A DNA stretch of 64,000 nt from assembly GCA_934728585.1 (NCBI GenBank), contig CAKVDZ010000003.1:62001-126000 (forward strand), read 5' to 3'. The first letter of the stretch is position 1; each line of letters starts with the position of its first letter. This DNA is from an uncultured Candidatus Melainabacteria bacterium. Lineage in GTDB: Bacteria; Cyanobacteriota; Vampirovibrionia; Gastranaerophilales; Gastranaerophilaceae. Position numbers and translations under genes: made by a program. Below are positions 1 to 8,145 of this stretch, piece after piece. The notes below the pieces were generated by a model. It searched no databases and was not told the origin of the DNA. It saw only the letters and a program-made list of their open reading frames with translations.

Positions 1-46
1 TTGAAGTCTTTCTACGACCTGTTGCAATAACTTCTTTATCTGCCAT
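1..46 (-). CDS. rpsI: Ribosomal protein S9, N-terminal fragment
   Basis: Only the first 15 codons lie in the window (MADKEVIATGRRKTS), which match the basic start of S9, a small-subunit protein near the P site. The ATG shares its A with the rplM stop codon (TAATG), so the two genes are translationally coupled. A strong AAGGAGG ribosome-binding site lies just upstream, inside the end of rplM. The rest of the gene is beyond the left edge. The order rplM-rpsI is near-universal in bacteria. Confidence 0.9.
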   Translation of the reverse strand, partial: MADKEVIATGRRKTS

Positions 47-483
47 TATTTAGCCTCCTTTTCTAATACGATAGGTTTTTGTGCTGCATGTGGGTGTTCA
101 CTACCAGCATAAACTTTTAATTTTGTAAATTGTGTATCACCTAAAGTATTGTGTTGAAGCATGCCTTTTACAGCCTTTTCAATAGCTAATCTAGGATCTT
201 TTTCCATTAATTCTTTGAAGCTTGCGCTCTTTAATCCACCTGGATACATTGTGTGGTGGTAGTAAATTTTATCAGTTTCTTTGTTGCCTGATACTTTTAC
301 TTTGTCAGCGTTGATAACGATAACAAAGTCACCAGTGTCTACGTTTGGAGTATATTCTGGTTTGTTTTTACCTCTTAAAATATTAGCAACACGTACTGCT
401 AAACGACCTAAGATTTCATCTGTAGCGTCGATTACGTACCATTTTCTTTCTACTTCTAGAGGTTTTGCTGAATAAGTTTTCAT
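46..483 (-). CDS. rplM: 50S ribosomal protein L13
   Basis: 145 residues, the normal length for L13, an early-assembly protein of the large subunit. Diagnostic stretches are WYVIDATDEILGRLAVRVA near the N-terminus and YYHHTMYPGGLK around residue 80, both hallmark L13 segments. It follows truA with a gap of about 23 nt and overlaps the rpsI start by one base. It belongs to the tail of the infA-to-rpsI ribosomal operon. Confidence 0.98.
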   Translation of the reverse strand: MKTYSAKPLEVERKWYVIDATDEILGRLAVRVANILRGKNKPEYTPNVDTGDFVIVINADKVKVSGNKETDKIYYHHTMYPGGLKSASFKELMEKDPRLAIEKAVKGMLQHNTLGDTQFTKLKVYAGSEHPHAAQKPIVLEKEAK

Positions 484-506
484 GCTATTTTCTCCATTTA
501 TGTTCT

Positions 507-1283
507 TTAATATTCTACTTTTATCAATGTCAATCCGCTTGGATTAACTGTTTTGCCTGCTTTTTCTCGGTCTAACGCGTCTAACACGTATTCCATATAT
601 TCAGGCTTTTCATTGTTCCGTTCAATCTCTAATAGCGTTCCGACAATTATTCTAACCATATTGTACAAAAATCGATTGCCGACTATGTCAACTATTATCA
701 TATCGTCATTTCGCCAACAATTTGCTTCGTAAATCTCGCAAACTGTATGAGGATTTGAACTTCCAGAATTCTTAAAACTGGTAAAATCATGTTCGCCTAC
801 CAAATAGCTAAGCGCTTCATTCATTCTTTCCAGATTTAACTCATTTTCTACCCTCAATAAGTCACCATCAAAAGCTTTTCGTTGTTCTCTGTTTAAAAAT
901 ACATAACGATAATGTCTTTTTTTAGCCGACTTTTGAGCGTGGAACGTTTCGTCAACCTCTTGTAAATCCGATATCGAAATATCTTTTGGTAACAGTGCAT
1001 TGATTGATTTGATAAACCTAGAAGCAACAATTGTTTTATCTAAATCTACATGAACTGTTTGACCTGTGGAATTTACACCAGCATCAGTTCTTCCAGAAAA
1101 GACCGTTTTTATTGGTCTTGGATTATTTTGAGTTTGTTCAACTCCTGTCAATGTGCATATTGCCTTTTCTAATTCACCTTGAATTGTAGGAGTGGGTTGC
1201 TCGTTACCATTCGCATTGAATTGGATTTGGCTTCCTGCATAATTTCTGCCTTGATATTGTATTAAAAACGAATATCTAGTCAT
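507..1283 (-). CDS. truA: tRNA pseudouridine(38-40) synthase TruA
   Basis: 258 residues. TruA isomerises uridines 38-40 in the anticodon arm of many tRNAs. The catalytic aspartate lies in FSGRTDAGV (Asp about 67), and the C-terminal half has the expected NRFLYNMVRIIVGTL segment of the family. It sits 4 nt after rplQ and is followed by rplM. The order rplQ-truA-rplM-rpsI is shared by Cyanobacteria and many Firmicutes. Length and motifs are normal. Confidence 0.96.
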   Translation of the reverse strand: MTRYSFLIQYQGRNYAGSQIQFNANGNEQPTPTIQGELEKAICTLTGVEQTQNNPRPIKTVFSGRTDAGVNSTGQTVHVDLDKTIVASRFIKSINALLPKDISISDLQEVDETFHAQKSAKKRHYRYVFLNREQRKAFDGDLLRVENELNLERMNEALSYLVGEHDFTSFKNSGSSNPHTVCEIYEANCWRNDDMIIVDIVGNRFLYNMVRIIVGTLLEIERNNEKPEYMEYVLDALDREKAGKTVNPSGLTLIKVEY

Positions 1284-1287
1284 TTTA

Positions 1288-1716
1288 TTATACTAATTGG
1301 ATTAATGCCATTTCGCTTGCATCACCACGTCTTGGTGGTAAGTGGTAAATTCTTGTGTAACCACCATTGCGGTCAGTATATTTTTTACCGATTACACAGA
1401 ATAATTTTCTTAAAACTGTTTGTTTTGGTAATTTTTTACCTTCTTCAACAGTTTCGAAAACTTCACCAGTTGCAACATCAATAAATTTACCGATTTCTTT
1501 GTCGTAAATGAATTTTGCTGCTTGACGGCGAGATGTTAAATCACCTTTTTTAGCAAGAGTGATTAATTCTTCAACATAAGGTTTCAATGCTTTTGCACGA
1601 GCCAATGTTGTTTTGATTTCGCCATGAGTAAATAACTCAGTTGCTAATGCACGCAATAAGGCATCTCTTTGGTCTTTAGCCTTTCCTAGCGTATGTTTTT
1701 TTGTTAAGTGTCTCAT
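1288..1716 (-). CDS. rplQ: 50S ribosomal protein L17
   Basis: 142 residues. L17 lies near the peptide exit tunnel. The start MRHLTKKHTLGKAKDQRDALLRA is close to the family signature, and the region TRIYHLPPRRGDASEMALIQLV forms the standard C-terminus. It follows rpoA by about 44 nt, as in most bacteria. It contains an extra stretch around residues 70-105 (YDKEIGKFIDVATGEVFETV) compared with the shortest L17 proteins. Confidence 0.97.
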   Translation of the reverse strand: MRHLTKKHTLGKAKDQRDALLRALATELFTHGEIKTTLARAKALKPYVEELITLAKKGDLTSRRQAAKFIYDKEIGKFIDVATGEVFETVEEGKKLPKQTVLRKLFCVIGKKYTDRNGGYTRIYHLPPRRGDASEMALIQLV

Positions 1717-1760
1717 TTTTCTGTCCTTTTATTTTCTTTTTTATTATTTTTATTTAACTA

Positions 1761-2741
1761 TTAAACCATTTCTTCTTCTGGTAATTCTGGACTTGGAGCC
1801 AAGTCTAAACCAAAGTGGTGTAATCTTTCGATAACTTCATCTGATGATTTTTTACCGAAGTTTTTAATGTTTAATAAATCATGTTCTGATTTTTTCAACA
1901 ATTCGTTCATTGAATTGATGCTTGCTCTTTTTAAGCAGTTGTAAGCTCTTACTGATAATTCCAATTCTTCAATTGTGATTGAAGTTACAGGTTCTTCTTC
2001 TTGAACTTCATCTTCAACAACTTGTGCTGGTTGATTTACAACAACTGGTTGACCTGAAATTGCTGCAATTTGCATAAAGTGGTCGATTAACAATTGAGCT
2101 GATTGAGATAATGCTGTTGTTACATCAATTGAACCGTTTGACCAGATTTCTAATGTAACTTTATCAAAATCGATTGAATCGCCTACACGAGTTGGTTCAA
2201 CGTTGTATGCTACACGTTTGATTGGCATAAATGTTGCATCAATTGGTAACATATCGATTGATTGACCAGCTTTTGCATCTCTTGGTACATCATGAGCAAC
2301 ATAGCCTTTGCCTGTTTCTACAATGATGTCAGCATGGAAGCTACCACCATCAGCAATTGTACAAATTAACCAGTCTGGGTTTACAACTTTAACACCTGCA
2401 GGTAATTGAATATCACTTGCCAAAACTGGACCAGCATGGTCGATATCAATTCTTAAATGTTGAGCTTCTTTTGAATCAGTTTTGATTACTAAGCCTTTCA
2501 TATTTAACATTACATCAATAACATCTTCAACTACACCTGGAATTGCTGTATATTCGTGAGTAATACCTTCAATTCTTGCTGATGTAACAGCTGTACCTTC
2601 AAGACTTGATAATAATACTCGTCTTAAAGAGTTACCGATAGTGTTACCAAAACCTTTTGCTAAAGGTTCGATAACAAATTTACCGTATTGTGAACCGTTT
2701 GAATCTGTTGTTGTGCTTACAGTTTTTATTTTTAAATCCAT
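1761..2741 (-). CDS. rpoA: DNA-directed RNA polymerase subunit alpha
   Basis: 326 residues. The N-terminal dimerisation domain includes FGNTIGNSLRRVLLSSLEGTA, the assembly motif contacting beta and beta'. The C-terminal DNA-binding domain (about 255-326) carries ELELSVRAYNCLKRASI and NFGKKSSDEV, the helix-hairpin-helix region that binds UP elements and activators. An acidic linker (EDEVQEEEP) joins them. It lies between rpsD and rplQ as in the classical alpha operon. Confidence 0.98.
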   Translation of the reverse strand: MDLKIKTVSTTTDSNGSQYGKFVIEPLAKGFGNTIGNSLRRVLLSSLEGTAVTSARIEGITHEYTAIPGVVEDVIDVMLNMKGLVIKTDSKEAQHLRIDIDHAGPVLASDIQLPAGVKVVNPDWLICTIADGGSFHADIIVETGKGYVAHDVPRDAKAGQSIDMLPIDATFMPIKRVAYNVEPTRVGDSIDFDKVTLEIWSNGSIDVTTALSQSAQLLIDHFMQIAAISGQPVVVNQPAQVVEDEVQEEEPVTSITIEELELSVRAYNCLKRASINSMNELLKKSEHDLLNIKNFGKKSSDEVIERLHHFGLDLAPSPELPEEEMV

Positions 2742-2792
2742 TGTTTATCTTCTCCTAATGTTTTTTGGATATACGTTGTTACTAATTACTTA

Positions 2793-3395
2793 TTATTTTG
2801 AATAATACTCAATTACTAATTGTTCTTTTAATTCAGGATCAAGTTCTTCTCTTTGTGGAACTCTATCAAAAGTAATTTTCATAGCATCTTTGTCTTTTGT
2901 TATCCAAGCTGATTCACATGGTAAATCAATCATTTCAATAACACTCTTAACAAAAGATTGGCTTCTTTCTCTGATAGTAACAACATCTCCTGCTTTCAAT
3001 AAGTAAGATGGAATATCAACTTTCTTACCGTTTACTAGGATATGACCGTGGTTAACAATTTGTCTAGATTGTTTTCTTGTAATACCAAAACCAGCTCTAA
3101 ATAATACGTTATCCAATCTTGATTCTAATAATTGTAACAAGATTGTACCTGTAACGCCTTTTCTTCTTGCTGCTTCGTTATAATATTTAGCAAATTGTTT
3201 TTCAGATACTAAGTAAGTTAATCTGATTTTTTGTTTTTCGTTTAAGTGTAATGCGTATTCAGAAAGTTTTTTTCTAACTGCACCGTGTTGACCTGATGCT
3301 GTTTGACGCATTGAAGAAGTTAACTTTCTGTTTGATAAGTCTTTTACTCCGAAGTTACGGAATAATTTATTTCTTGCACCTGTATATTTTGACAT
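2793..3395 (-). CDS. rpsD: 30S ribosomal protein S4
   Basis: 200 residues. S4 nucleates 16S rRNA folding and in several bacteria represses its own operon. The sequence has the S4 RNA-binding domain (about residues 92-155), with LESRLDNVLFRAGFG and RQIVNHGHILVNGKKVDIPSY. There is no N-terminal zinc-cysteine cluster, so this is the Zn-free form. It sits between rpsK and rpoA as in Proteobacteria, whereas many Cyanobacteria and Bacillus keep rpsD elsewhere. Confidence 0.97.
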   Translation of the reverse strand: MSKYTGARNKLFRNFGVKDLSNRKLTSSMRQTASGQHGAVRKKLSEYALHLNEKQKIRLTYLVSEKQFAKYYNEAARRKGVTGTILLQLLESRLDNVLFRAGFGITRKQSRQIVNHGHILVNGKKVDIPSYLLKAGDVVTIRERSQSFVKSVIEMIDLPCESAWITKDKDAMKITFDRVPQREELDPELKEQLVIEYYSK

Positions 3396-3490
3396 TTTTC
3401 TAATTTCCTTTTTTTCTTTTAATTATTGTATTACTTTTGTACGTCTTTCAACCTTTTACTTAATTCAAGCAATAAGGCAAAACATACGGA

Positions 3491-3877
3491 CTATACACGA
3501 CGTTTTTTAGGTGGTCTGCATCCATTGTGAGGAATTGGAGTTACGTCTTTGATTAATGTGATTTCTAAACCTGCAGCTTGGATTGCTCTGATAGCTGTTT
3601 CACGTCCAGAACCAGGTCCTTTGATATAAACTTCAACTTTTTTCATACCTTGGTCGATTGATTTTTTTGCAACCATTTCTGCTGCTGATTGAGCTGCGAA
3701 TGGAGTACCTTTTCTAGCACCTTTGAAACCAGATGCGCCTGCTGTTGCCCATGCAATAGCGTTACCTTGAGTATCAGTTGATGTTACGATTGTATTGTTG
3801 AATGTTGATTGAATATGAACAACACCTTGTAATACATTCTTTTTTTCTTTTTTCTTTGTTGTCTTTGGTCTTGCCAT
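3491..3877 (-). CDS. rpsK: 30S ribosomal protein S11
   Basis: 128 residues, typical S11, a platform protein near the mRNA exit. Signature stretches are GVVHIQSTFNNTIVT and DVTPIPHNGCRPPKKRRV, the conserved C-terminus. A lysine-rich N-terminus (MARPKTTKKKEKKN) precedes the domain. It lies about 70 nt downstream of rpsM in the same operon. Confidence 0.98.
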   Translation of the reverse strand: MARPKTTKKKEKKNVLQGVVHIQSTFNNTIVTSTDTQGNAIAWATAGASGFKGARKGTPFAAQSAAEMVAKKSIDQGMKKVEVYIKGPGSGRETAIRAIQAAGLEITLIKDVTPIPHNGCRPPKKRRV

Positions 3878-3947
3878 TTTTTTATTTCCTTTATTTCTAC
3901 TTTTTTACTAATTAATTATTGCCTATCGGCGTTCTACATAAATTCAA

Positions 3948-4319
3948 TTATGCAGTCTTTTTCTTAGTGATTGCTAAACCTTTTTTACCACGTCTAGTTC
4001 TAGCGTTTGTTTTTGTTCTTTGACCTCTGCAAGGTAATGAACGTTTATGACGCATTCCTCTGAAAGAGTTGATTTCTTGAAGACGTTTGATATTCATTGA
4101 TACTGAACGTCTTAAGTCACCTTCAATTTCGTAGTGGCTTAATTCTTCTCTTAATAATTTGATGTCTGCATCTGTTAAATCATCAGTTCTTAAATCTTCT
4201 GAAATACCAGTTTTTTCTAAGATTGCTTTACTTCTAGCTGGTCCGATACCGTAGATGTAAGTCAATGCGATAATCATTCTTTTGTTACGAGGTAAATCTA
4301 CCCCTGATAGTCTTGCCAT
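3948..4319 (-). CDS. rpsM: 30S ribosomal protein S13
   Basis: 123 residues. S13 sits in the head of the small subunit and contacts tRNA and L5. It begins MARLSGVDLPRNKRMIIALTY and ends with the arginine-rich GQRTKTNARTRRGKK tail, both characteristic. The gap to rpmJ upstream is about 214 nt, far longer than the other gaps in this operon, because a repeat element sits there. Confidence 0.98.
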   Translation of the reverse strand: MARLSGVDLPRNKRMIIALTYIYGIGPARSKAILEKTGISEDLRTDDLTDADIKLLREELSHYEIEGDLRRSVSMNIKRLQEINSFRGMRHKRSLPCRGQRTKTNARTRRGKKGLAITKKKTA

Positions 4320-4427
4320 TTCGTTTTTCCTTATTTAATGTGTTTTACTTTTTGATTTGGTTTTTCTAAGATTTCGAGAATATTATATGTGTTTTTCACT
4401 CATTCTAACTCCACCCTAGTGACCGAA

Positions 4428-4537
4428 TTAGATTATTGCTTCACTCGGACAAGTCGCTCATTTCACTGCGTTGCCATTCGCTATGTCCTCGCTACTTCTA
4501 GTTTCGTGCTAAAGCACTCACTCTACGCAAAATCTAA
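4428..4537. repeat. 110-bp inverted-repeat element between rpmJ and rpsM
   Basis: The ends form an inverted repeat: TTAGATTATTGC at 4428-4439 against GCAAAATCTAA at 4528-4537. The interior is clearly richer in G+C than its surroundings and contains further short pairings, such as CGGACAAG with the later TATGTCCTCG, and GTGCTAAAGCAC at 4506-4517. The element supplies or overlaps the rpmJ stop codon (CTA at 4534-4536). It looks like a small non-coding repeat or MITE-like insertion in an otherwise tight ribosomal operon. No second full copy was seen in this window. Confidence 0.6.
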
Positions 4538-4647
4538 CCTTGTCTTTGTTTATGTTTTGGGTTTTCGCAAATAATTGCGATTCTACCTTTTCTTTTAATA
4601 CATTTGCATTTGTCACAAATCTTTTTAACTGAACTTCTAACTTTCAT
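4534..4647 (-). CDS. rpmJ: 50S ribosomal protein L36
   Basis: A 37-residue gene: MKVRSSVKKICDKCKCIKRK, continuing to a KHKQRQG end. The zinc ligands C-x2-C, C and H are present, so this is the zinc-binding (C+) form of L36. The start is ATG at 4645-4647 and the stop is TAG at 4534-4536, inside the arm of the adjoining inverted-repeat element. Position between infA and rpsM is the normal bacterial arrangement. Confidence 0.96.
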   Translation of the reverse strand: MKVRSSVKKICDKCKCIKRKGRIAIICENPKHKQRQG

Positions 4648-4672
4648 TGTTCTACCTTTCTATTAATTTTGT

Positions 4673-4888
4673 CTATTTCAATCTAAATGTGATTCTGCCT
4701 CTTGTCAAGTCATATGGTGTCATTTCAACTTTAACCTTATCACCTGGCAAAATTCTAATAAAATTCTTTCTAATTTTACCTGAAATATGTGCCAATATTT
4801 CGTGTCCGTTTTCCAACTCTACGCGAAACATCGCGTTTGGCATTGATTCTAAAATTGTACCTTCTAATTCTATTACGTCTTTTGACAT
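4673..4888 (-). CDS. infA: Translation initiation factor IF-1
   Basis: 71 residues with the single OB-fold of IF-1, which occupies the ribosomal A site during initiation. Signatures are VIELEGTILESMPNAMFRVEL and ITFRLK at the C-terminus. An AAAGGA site precedes the ATG. It is the first gene of this transcription unit, with a good sigma-70-type promoter about 30 nt upstream. Confidence 0.97.
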   Translation of the reverse strand: MSKDVIELEGTILESMPNAMFRVELENGHEILAHISGKIRKNFIRILPGDKVKVEMTPYDLTRGRITFRLK

Positions 4889-4919
4889 AGTAATCCTTTA
4901 CTAACTAGTGCGTTCTTTT

Positions 4920-4947
4920 ATCATATTTGCTAAAAATTTCTTTGCAA
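4920..4947 (-). promoter_or_regulatory. Promoter of the infA-rpsI ribosomal operon
   Basis: On the minus strand a -35 box TTGCAA (4942-4947) is followed after 16 nt by a -10 box TATGAT (4920-4925). Transcription would start about 25 nt before the infA ATG. This is the only good match to consensus in the 240-bp gap upstream of infA. Confidence 0.6.
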
Positions 4948-5130
4948 GCACTTTTAATAAGGTTTTTAAGAGGAATTTTTCAAAGCAAAACTGATTGTTA
5001 ATATAAAAATACCACTCTTTCAGTTATTTGCTGAACATGCTAAAATCAACTAATATTTATTATTAACAGAGATTTGTAAATTTTTGTAAATATTTTTAAT
5101 GTGTTTATCTTACTAAAAACAAACATCTGT

Positions 5131-6330
5131 TTATTTGACTTTTTCGACGTATTTTTTTAAATTTTCTAATCTATCTTTAATATTTTGGTAAATTTGTTTG
5201 AAATCTTCTTGTACAGATTTTACTTTTTCATTTGAATATTTTTTCAAAATTAAAGATGGTTTTAATTCGTTTTCGAACCTAAATGTCGCCGATTTAATAT
5301 TGTCATAAACAGTTTCATCTATCAAATCTTTTGTATCGCACAAACTGATATACAATTTGCCCAAAGCAATTTTTGCATTATTAACGTTCTTTTTATTCAA
5401 GTCATTTGCAACATCATAAATCTGGTGTTTTAAAGCTGAATATACAGAAATCAAATTTTCTTTTTTCTTAGGTAAATATACTCTAAAATGATTAACAGTT
5501 TGCTGATATCCAATGTCCATCAACTCTTGGCGTTTTTCAGTCGACATATTAAAATCAACGATAATCACTTCACCTGTATTAATTGTTATATAATCGTACT
5601 TGTCATTGTTACCATAAGTTTCGACAATACCTTTTGTCGCAATAGATGTAACACAGCTATATACTGTATTTAAGTAATCAATCGCGGTTTTGCAATTTTG
5701 AGAATAATCACCCTCCAATCTAAATTCTAAAATTCTTTCTTGCGGAGCTTTTAGGTGTTTTGAAAGTTTCCATAGAGGTTGACTTTTTTGTAAATCACCA
5801 TCTACCAATTCGACATTTTCGTATTTAACAGGAGTCATTAATCCTGGCATTGTTGATGAAATTCTAACGGCAGTTGCAACCTCAAAATCTGGAGTTTCAA
5901 ATTTTGAAAATTCTTTGCAAGAAAAATTTGTTAAATCTGTTGTAATTATCACTAAATTTTTATCAAGGTCTTTAAATTTTACTGTTGGATTTTCACCTTT
6001 CTTATACTTTTCACCATAAAATTTCTTTTCAATCATTTCGCGAACCCATTCTAGAAAAACCTCACCTTTTGATAGTGCAAAAGATTTTCCAAAACCAAAA
6101 TGAATATCTCTAAATAAATCAAAATTAACTTTTAAGAATATATTTTTAATTTCTTCTGGGGTATAGCCAATCGCATATAGAGTCGCAAATATTGCGCCTA
6201 CAGAAGAACCTGCAATTGTAGATGCAGACACATTAAATTCTTCCAAAGCCTTTAAGGCACCAATATATGAAATACCTCTAATTGCACCACCGCCAAATAT
6301 ACATGTATAGTTTAATTCATTTTCATTCAT
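5131..6330 (-). CDS. Patatin-like phospholipase
   Basis: 399 residues. Patatin-family acyl hydrolases cleave membrane lipids using a Ser-Asp dyad. The oxyanion loop GGGAIRG is at 13-19, the nucleophile elbow GSSVG at 41-45 (Ser43), and the catalytic Asp is in VDGD at about 177. The domain covers roughly the first 210 residues. The remaining 190 are helical, lysine-rich and of unknown role. There is no signal peptide, so it is probably cytoplasmic or membrane-associated. Its ATG overlaps the stop of the upstream membrane protein by 4 nt, so the two are co-translated. Substrate is not predictable. Confidence 0.85.
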   Translation of the reverse strand: MNENELNYTCIFGGGAIRGISYIGALKALEEFNVSASTIAGSSVGAIFATLYAIGYTPEEIKNIFLKVNFDLFRDIHFGFGKSFALSKGEVFLEWVREMIEKKFYGEKYKKGENPTVKFKDLDKNLVIITTDLTNFSCKEFSKFETPDFEVATAVRISSTMPGLMTPVKYENVELVDGDLQKSQPLWKLSKHLKAPQERILEFRLEGDYSQNCKTAIDYLNTVYSCVTSIATKGIVETYGNNDKYDYITINTGEVIIVDFNMSTEKRQELMDIGYQQTVNHFRVYLPKKKENLISVYSALKHQIYDVANDLNKKNVNNAKIALGKLYISLCDTKDLIDETVYDNIKSATFRFENELKPSLILKKYSNEKVKSVQEDFKQIYQNIKDRLENLKKYVEKVK

Positions 6331-7904
6331 TTATTGATCCTTTTATTAATTTCTTCAATTTTAATTCGATTTTCACCCTTGAAAGTTATATCCGTATCAA
6401 AAATACTTTTTCTATAATATTCAAAATCTAGACTCGGCATTTTTGAGATTTGTTTATAAGTATCCTTAGGCACAAAAACTCCATATTTTAATCCATCAAA
6501 CGCAAGCTTCCAGCCAGAATTTTTTTGTTTTAACACCTTATAAAGAGGGTAAAAATTTTCAATAATAATTATATCTGGAGGGTTTTTATCAAATAAATCA
6601 TGCCAGCCTTTATTTAGAGTAAACAGTTTACCCATATCTTTTAACAAGTAATCGTCATAAACTTCCTCATAACGTCCGTCCATATAGATTTTATTTTGAG
6701 GATATAGTTTATATGCAACATAACTGCCAAGCCCAAAATTAACCAAAATATTACCTTTTAGTTGATTTTCTTTAATAAATTCAACTTCTAAAACAGGGTA
6801 TTTTTTACAATTTAACATTGGCTCTACGTTTTTTACAACAATTGTTGATAGTGCAAAAATAAGTAAAAATACGTTGACTGCAACAATTTCCCATTTTGGG
6901 AATTTTATATTTTTAAAAGTATCAACTATATCTTGGTAACAGTATGCCACAGAAGAAAGAACAAAAAATGGCATCATTTTTACATGAACAATTGCCAAAT
7001 ACAAAGTTACTAACATTACAATCAACTTTGTTTTATCTAAAGAATTATAATTAAATTTGTTTTTAATAACTTTTAACAACTCAATAATTGCAACAAATAT
7101 CGCAAAGAATTTGAACTCTAAGAATCGATATAAAAACATCTTATGAAAAATTGGCCACCACTCTAAAACATCAGGTCTGTGCATGGTTGTGGCTTTTAGT
7201 AAAAATTTTACAAACTCAATACCATAAGGGTTTATGAATAACATCAAGGGGCAAACTAAAGTTGTCATTAAATAGTATTTAAAGCTCTTTTTATTTAAAG
7301 CCTCACCAATTGTGTACATCGCAAGCAACCCTAAACCTGAAACGACACCACCGTGCATATTTCCCCAAATTAAAAAGAATACTGGAAAAATAAACAAAAG
7401 TTTGTAATTTTGATATTTTCTTATAAGTTCTAAAATATAAATTTCAAGGATAAAAAATAAAAATGAGAATGAATGACATCTAACCAAAGAGTTATACGTC
7501 ACCATAAATACATTTAATACAATAAACCATAGCAATATATTTTTATAGTTACAATCTTCTGAGCATCTTATTTTTACAGTTTTTATAACAAAAAACACTG
7601 TTAAAAAGGATAACGTGGTTTGCAAAAGCACCAACCCCAAATGACCACCTAGATTTTGAAATAAATAAAAGACTACACTTGAACCCCATTCGTGGTCATA
7701 CCAAGCGTGAGTTGGGGTATAAGACAAAAAATCATACTTTAAAATATGACCAGTTTGAACAACCGCCATACCAGCAATTAACCTTGCCCACAAGTCATAA
7801 TCGTAATTATCTGCATTTAAAACTATCGCAACGCACAATAAAAATAATAATACGTAGAAACCGACTGTTTTTAATTTATCTGTATTCAAGTTTATTTTAT
7901 TCAT
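6327..7904 (-). CDS. Polytopic membrane protein, glycosyltransferase-like
   Basis: About 525 residues with some 10 hydrophobic segments and a soluble C-terminal domain of about 150 residues. An early DYDLWARLIAG and the later NADNYDYD and YDHEW motifs place acidic residues in the first external loop, as in GT-C lipid-linked sugar transferases, but I cannot assign a family firmly. I chose ATG at 7904 (MNKINLN) over an upstream in-frame ATG at 7943, because a TATAAT box ends 7 nt before it. It lies downstream of yidD and overlaps the patatin start. Confidence 0.6.
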   Translation of the reverse strand: MNKINLNTDKLKTVGFYVLLFLLCVAIVLNADNYDYDLWARLIAGMAVVQTGHILKYDFLSYTPTHAWYDHEWGSSVVFYLFQNLGGHLGLVLLQTTLSFLTVFFVIKTVKIRCSEDCNYKNILLWFIVLNVFMVTYNSLVRCHSFSFLFFILEIYILELIRKYQNYKLLFIFPVFFLIWGNMHGGVVSGLGLLAMYTIGEALNKKSFKYYLMTTLVCPLMLFINPYGIEFVKFLLKATTMHRPDVLEWWPIFHKMFLYRFLEFKFFAIFVAIIELLKVIKNKFNYNSLDKTKLIVMLVTLYLAIVHVKMMPFFVLSSVAYCYQDIVDTFKNIKFPKWEIVAVNVFLLIFALSTIVVKNVEPMLNCKKYPVLEVEFIKENQLKGNILVNFGLGSYVAYKLYPQNKIYMDGRYEEVYDDYLLKDMGKLFTLNKGWHDLFDKNPPDIIIIENFYPLYKVLKQKNSGWKLAFDGLKYGVFVPKDTYKQISKMPSLDFEYYRKSIFDTDITFKGENRIKIEEINKRINK

Positions 7905-7911
7905 AGAATTT

Positions 7912-7917
7912 ATTATA
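7912..7917 (-). promoter_or_regulatory. -10 box 7 nt upstream of the membrane-protein ATG
   Basis: TATAAT on the minus strand at 7912-7917 with only 7 nt to the ATG at 7904. No Shine-Dalgarno sequence is present. No convincing -35 box is seen. If used, the transcript would start at or next to the ATG. Confidence 0.35.
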
Positions 7918-7926
7918 ACATATTTT

Positions 7927-8136
7927 TTAAGGTAATGGGTCATATCCCCCTGGATTTAGGGGGTGACATTTGCAAATTCTTTTTATACCTAGCCAAAGCC
8001 CTTTTAATACGCCATATTTAACTATAGCTTGTCGCATATATTCCGAACAAGTCGGTGTAAACCTACACACAGGAGGAGTAAGTTTTGAAATAATTTGGTA
8101 TATTTTAATTAAAAATAGTAAAAATTTCTTAATCAT
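7927..8136 (-). CDS. yidD: Membrane protein insertion efficiency factor YidD
   Basis: 69 residues. YidD is a small membrane-associated protein that aids YidC-dependent insertion. The family core CRFTPTCSEYMRQAI and the CHPLNPGGYDP end are both present. It lies 9 nt downstream of flhA. Its usual neighbours are rnpA and yidC, so a place at the end of a flagellar export operon is unusual. Confidence 0.93.
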   Translation of the reverse strand: MIKKFLLFLIKIYQIISKLTPPVCRFTPTCSEYMRQAIVKYGVLKGLWLGIKRICKCHPLNPGGYDPLP

Positions 8137-8145
8137 AAAACATCA

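Noticed and set aside
4389..4574. Plus-strand 61-codon open frame antisense to rpmJ and its flank
   Set aside because: It lies across the inverted-repeat element and rpmJ, has no ribosome site and no resemblance to a protein.
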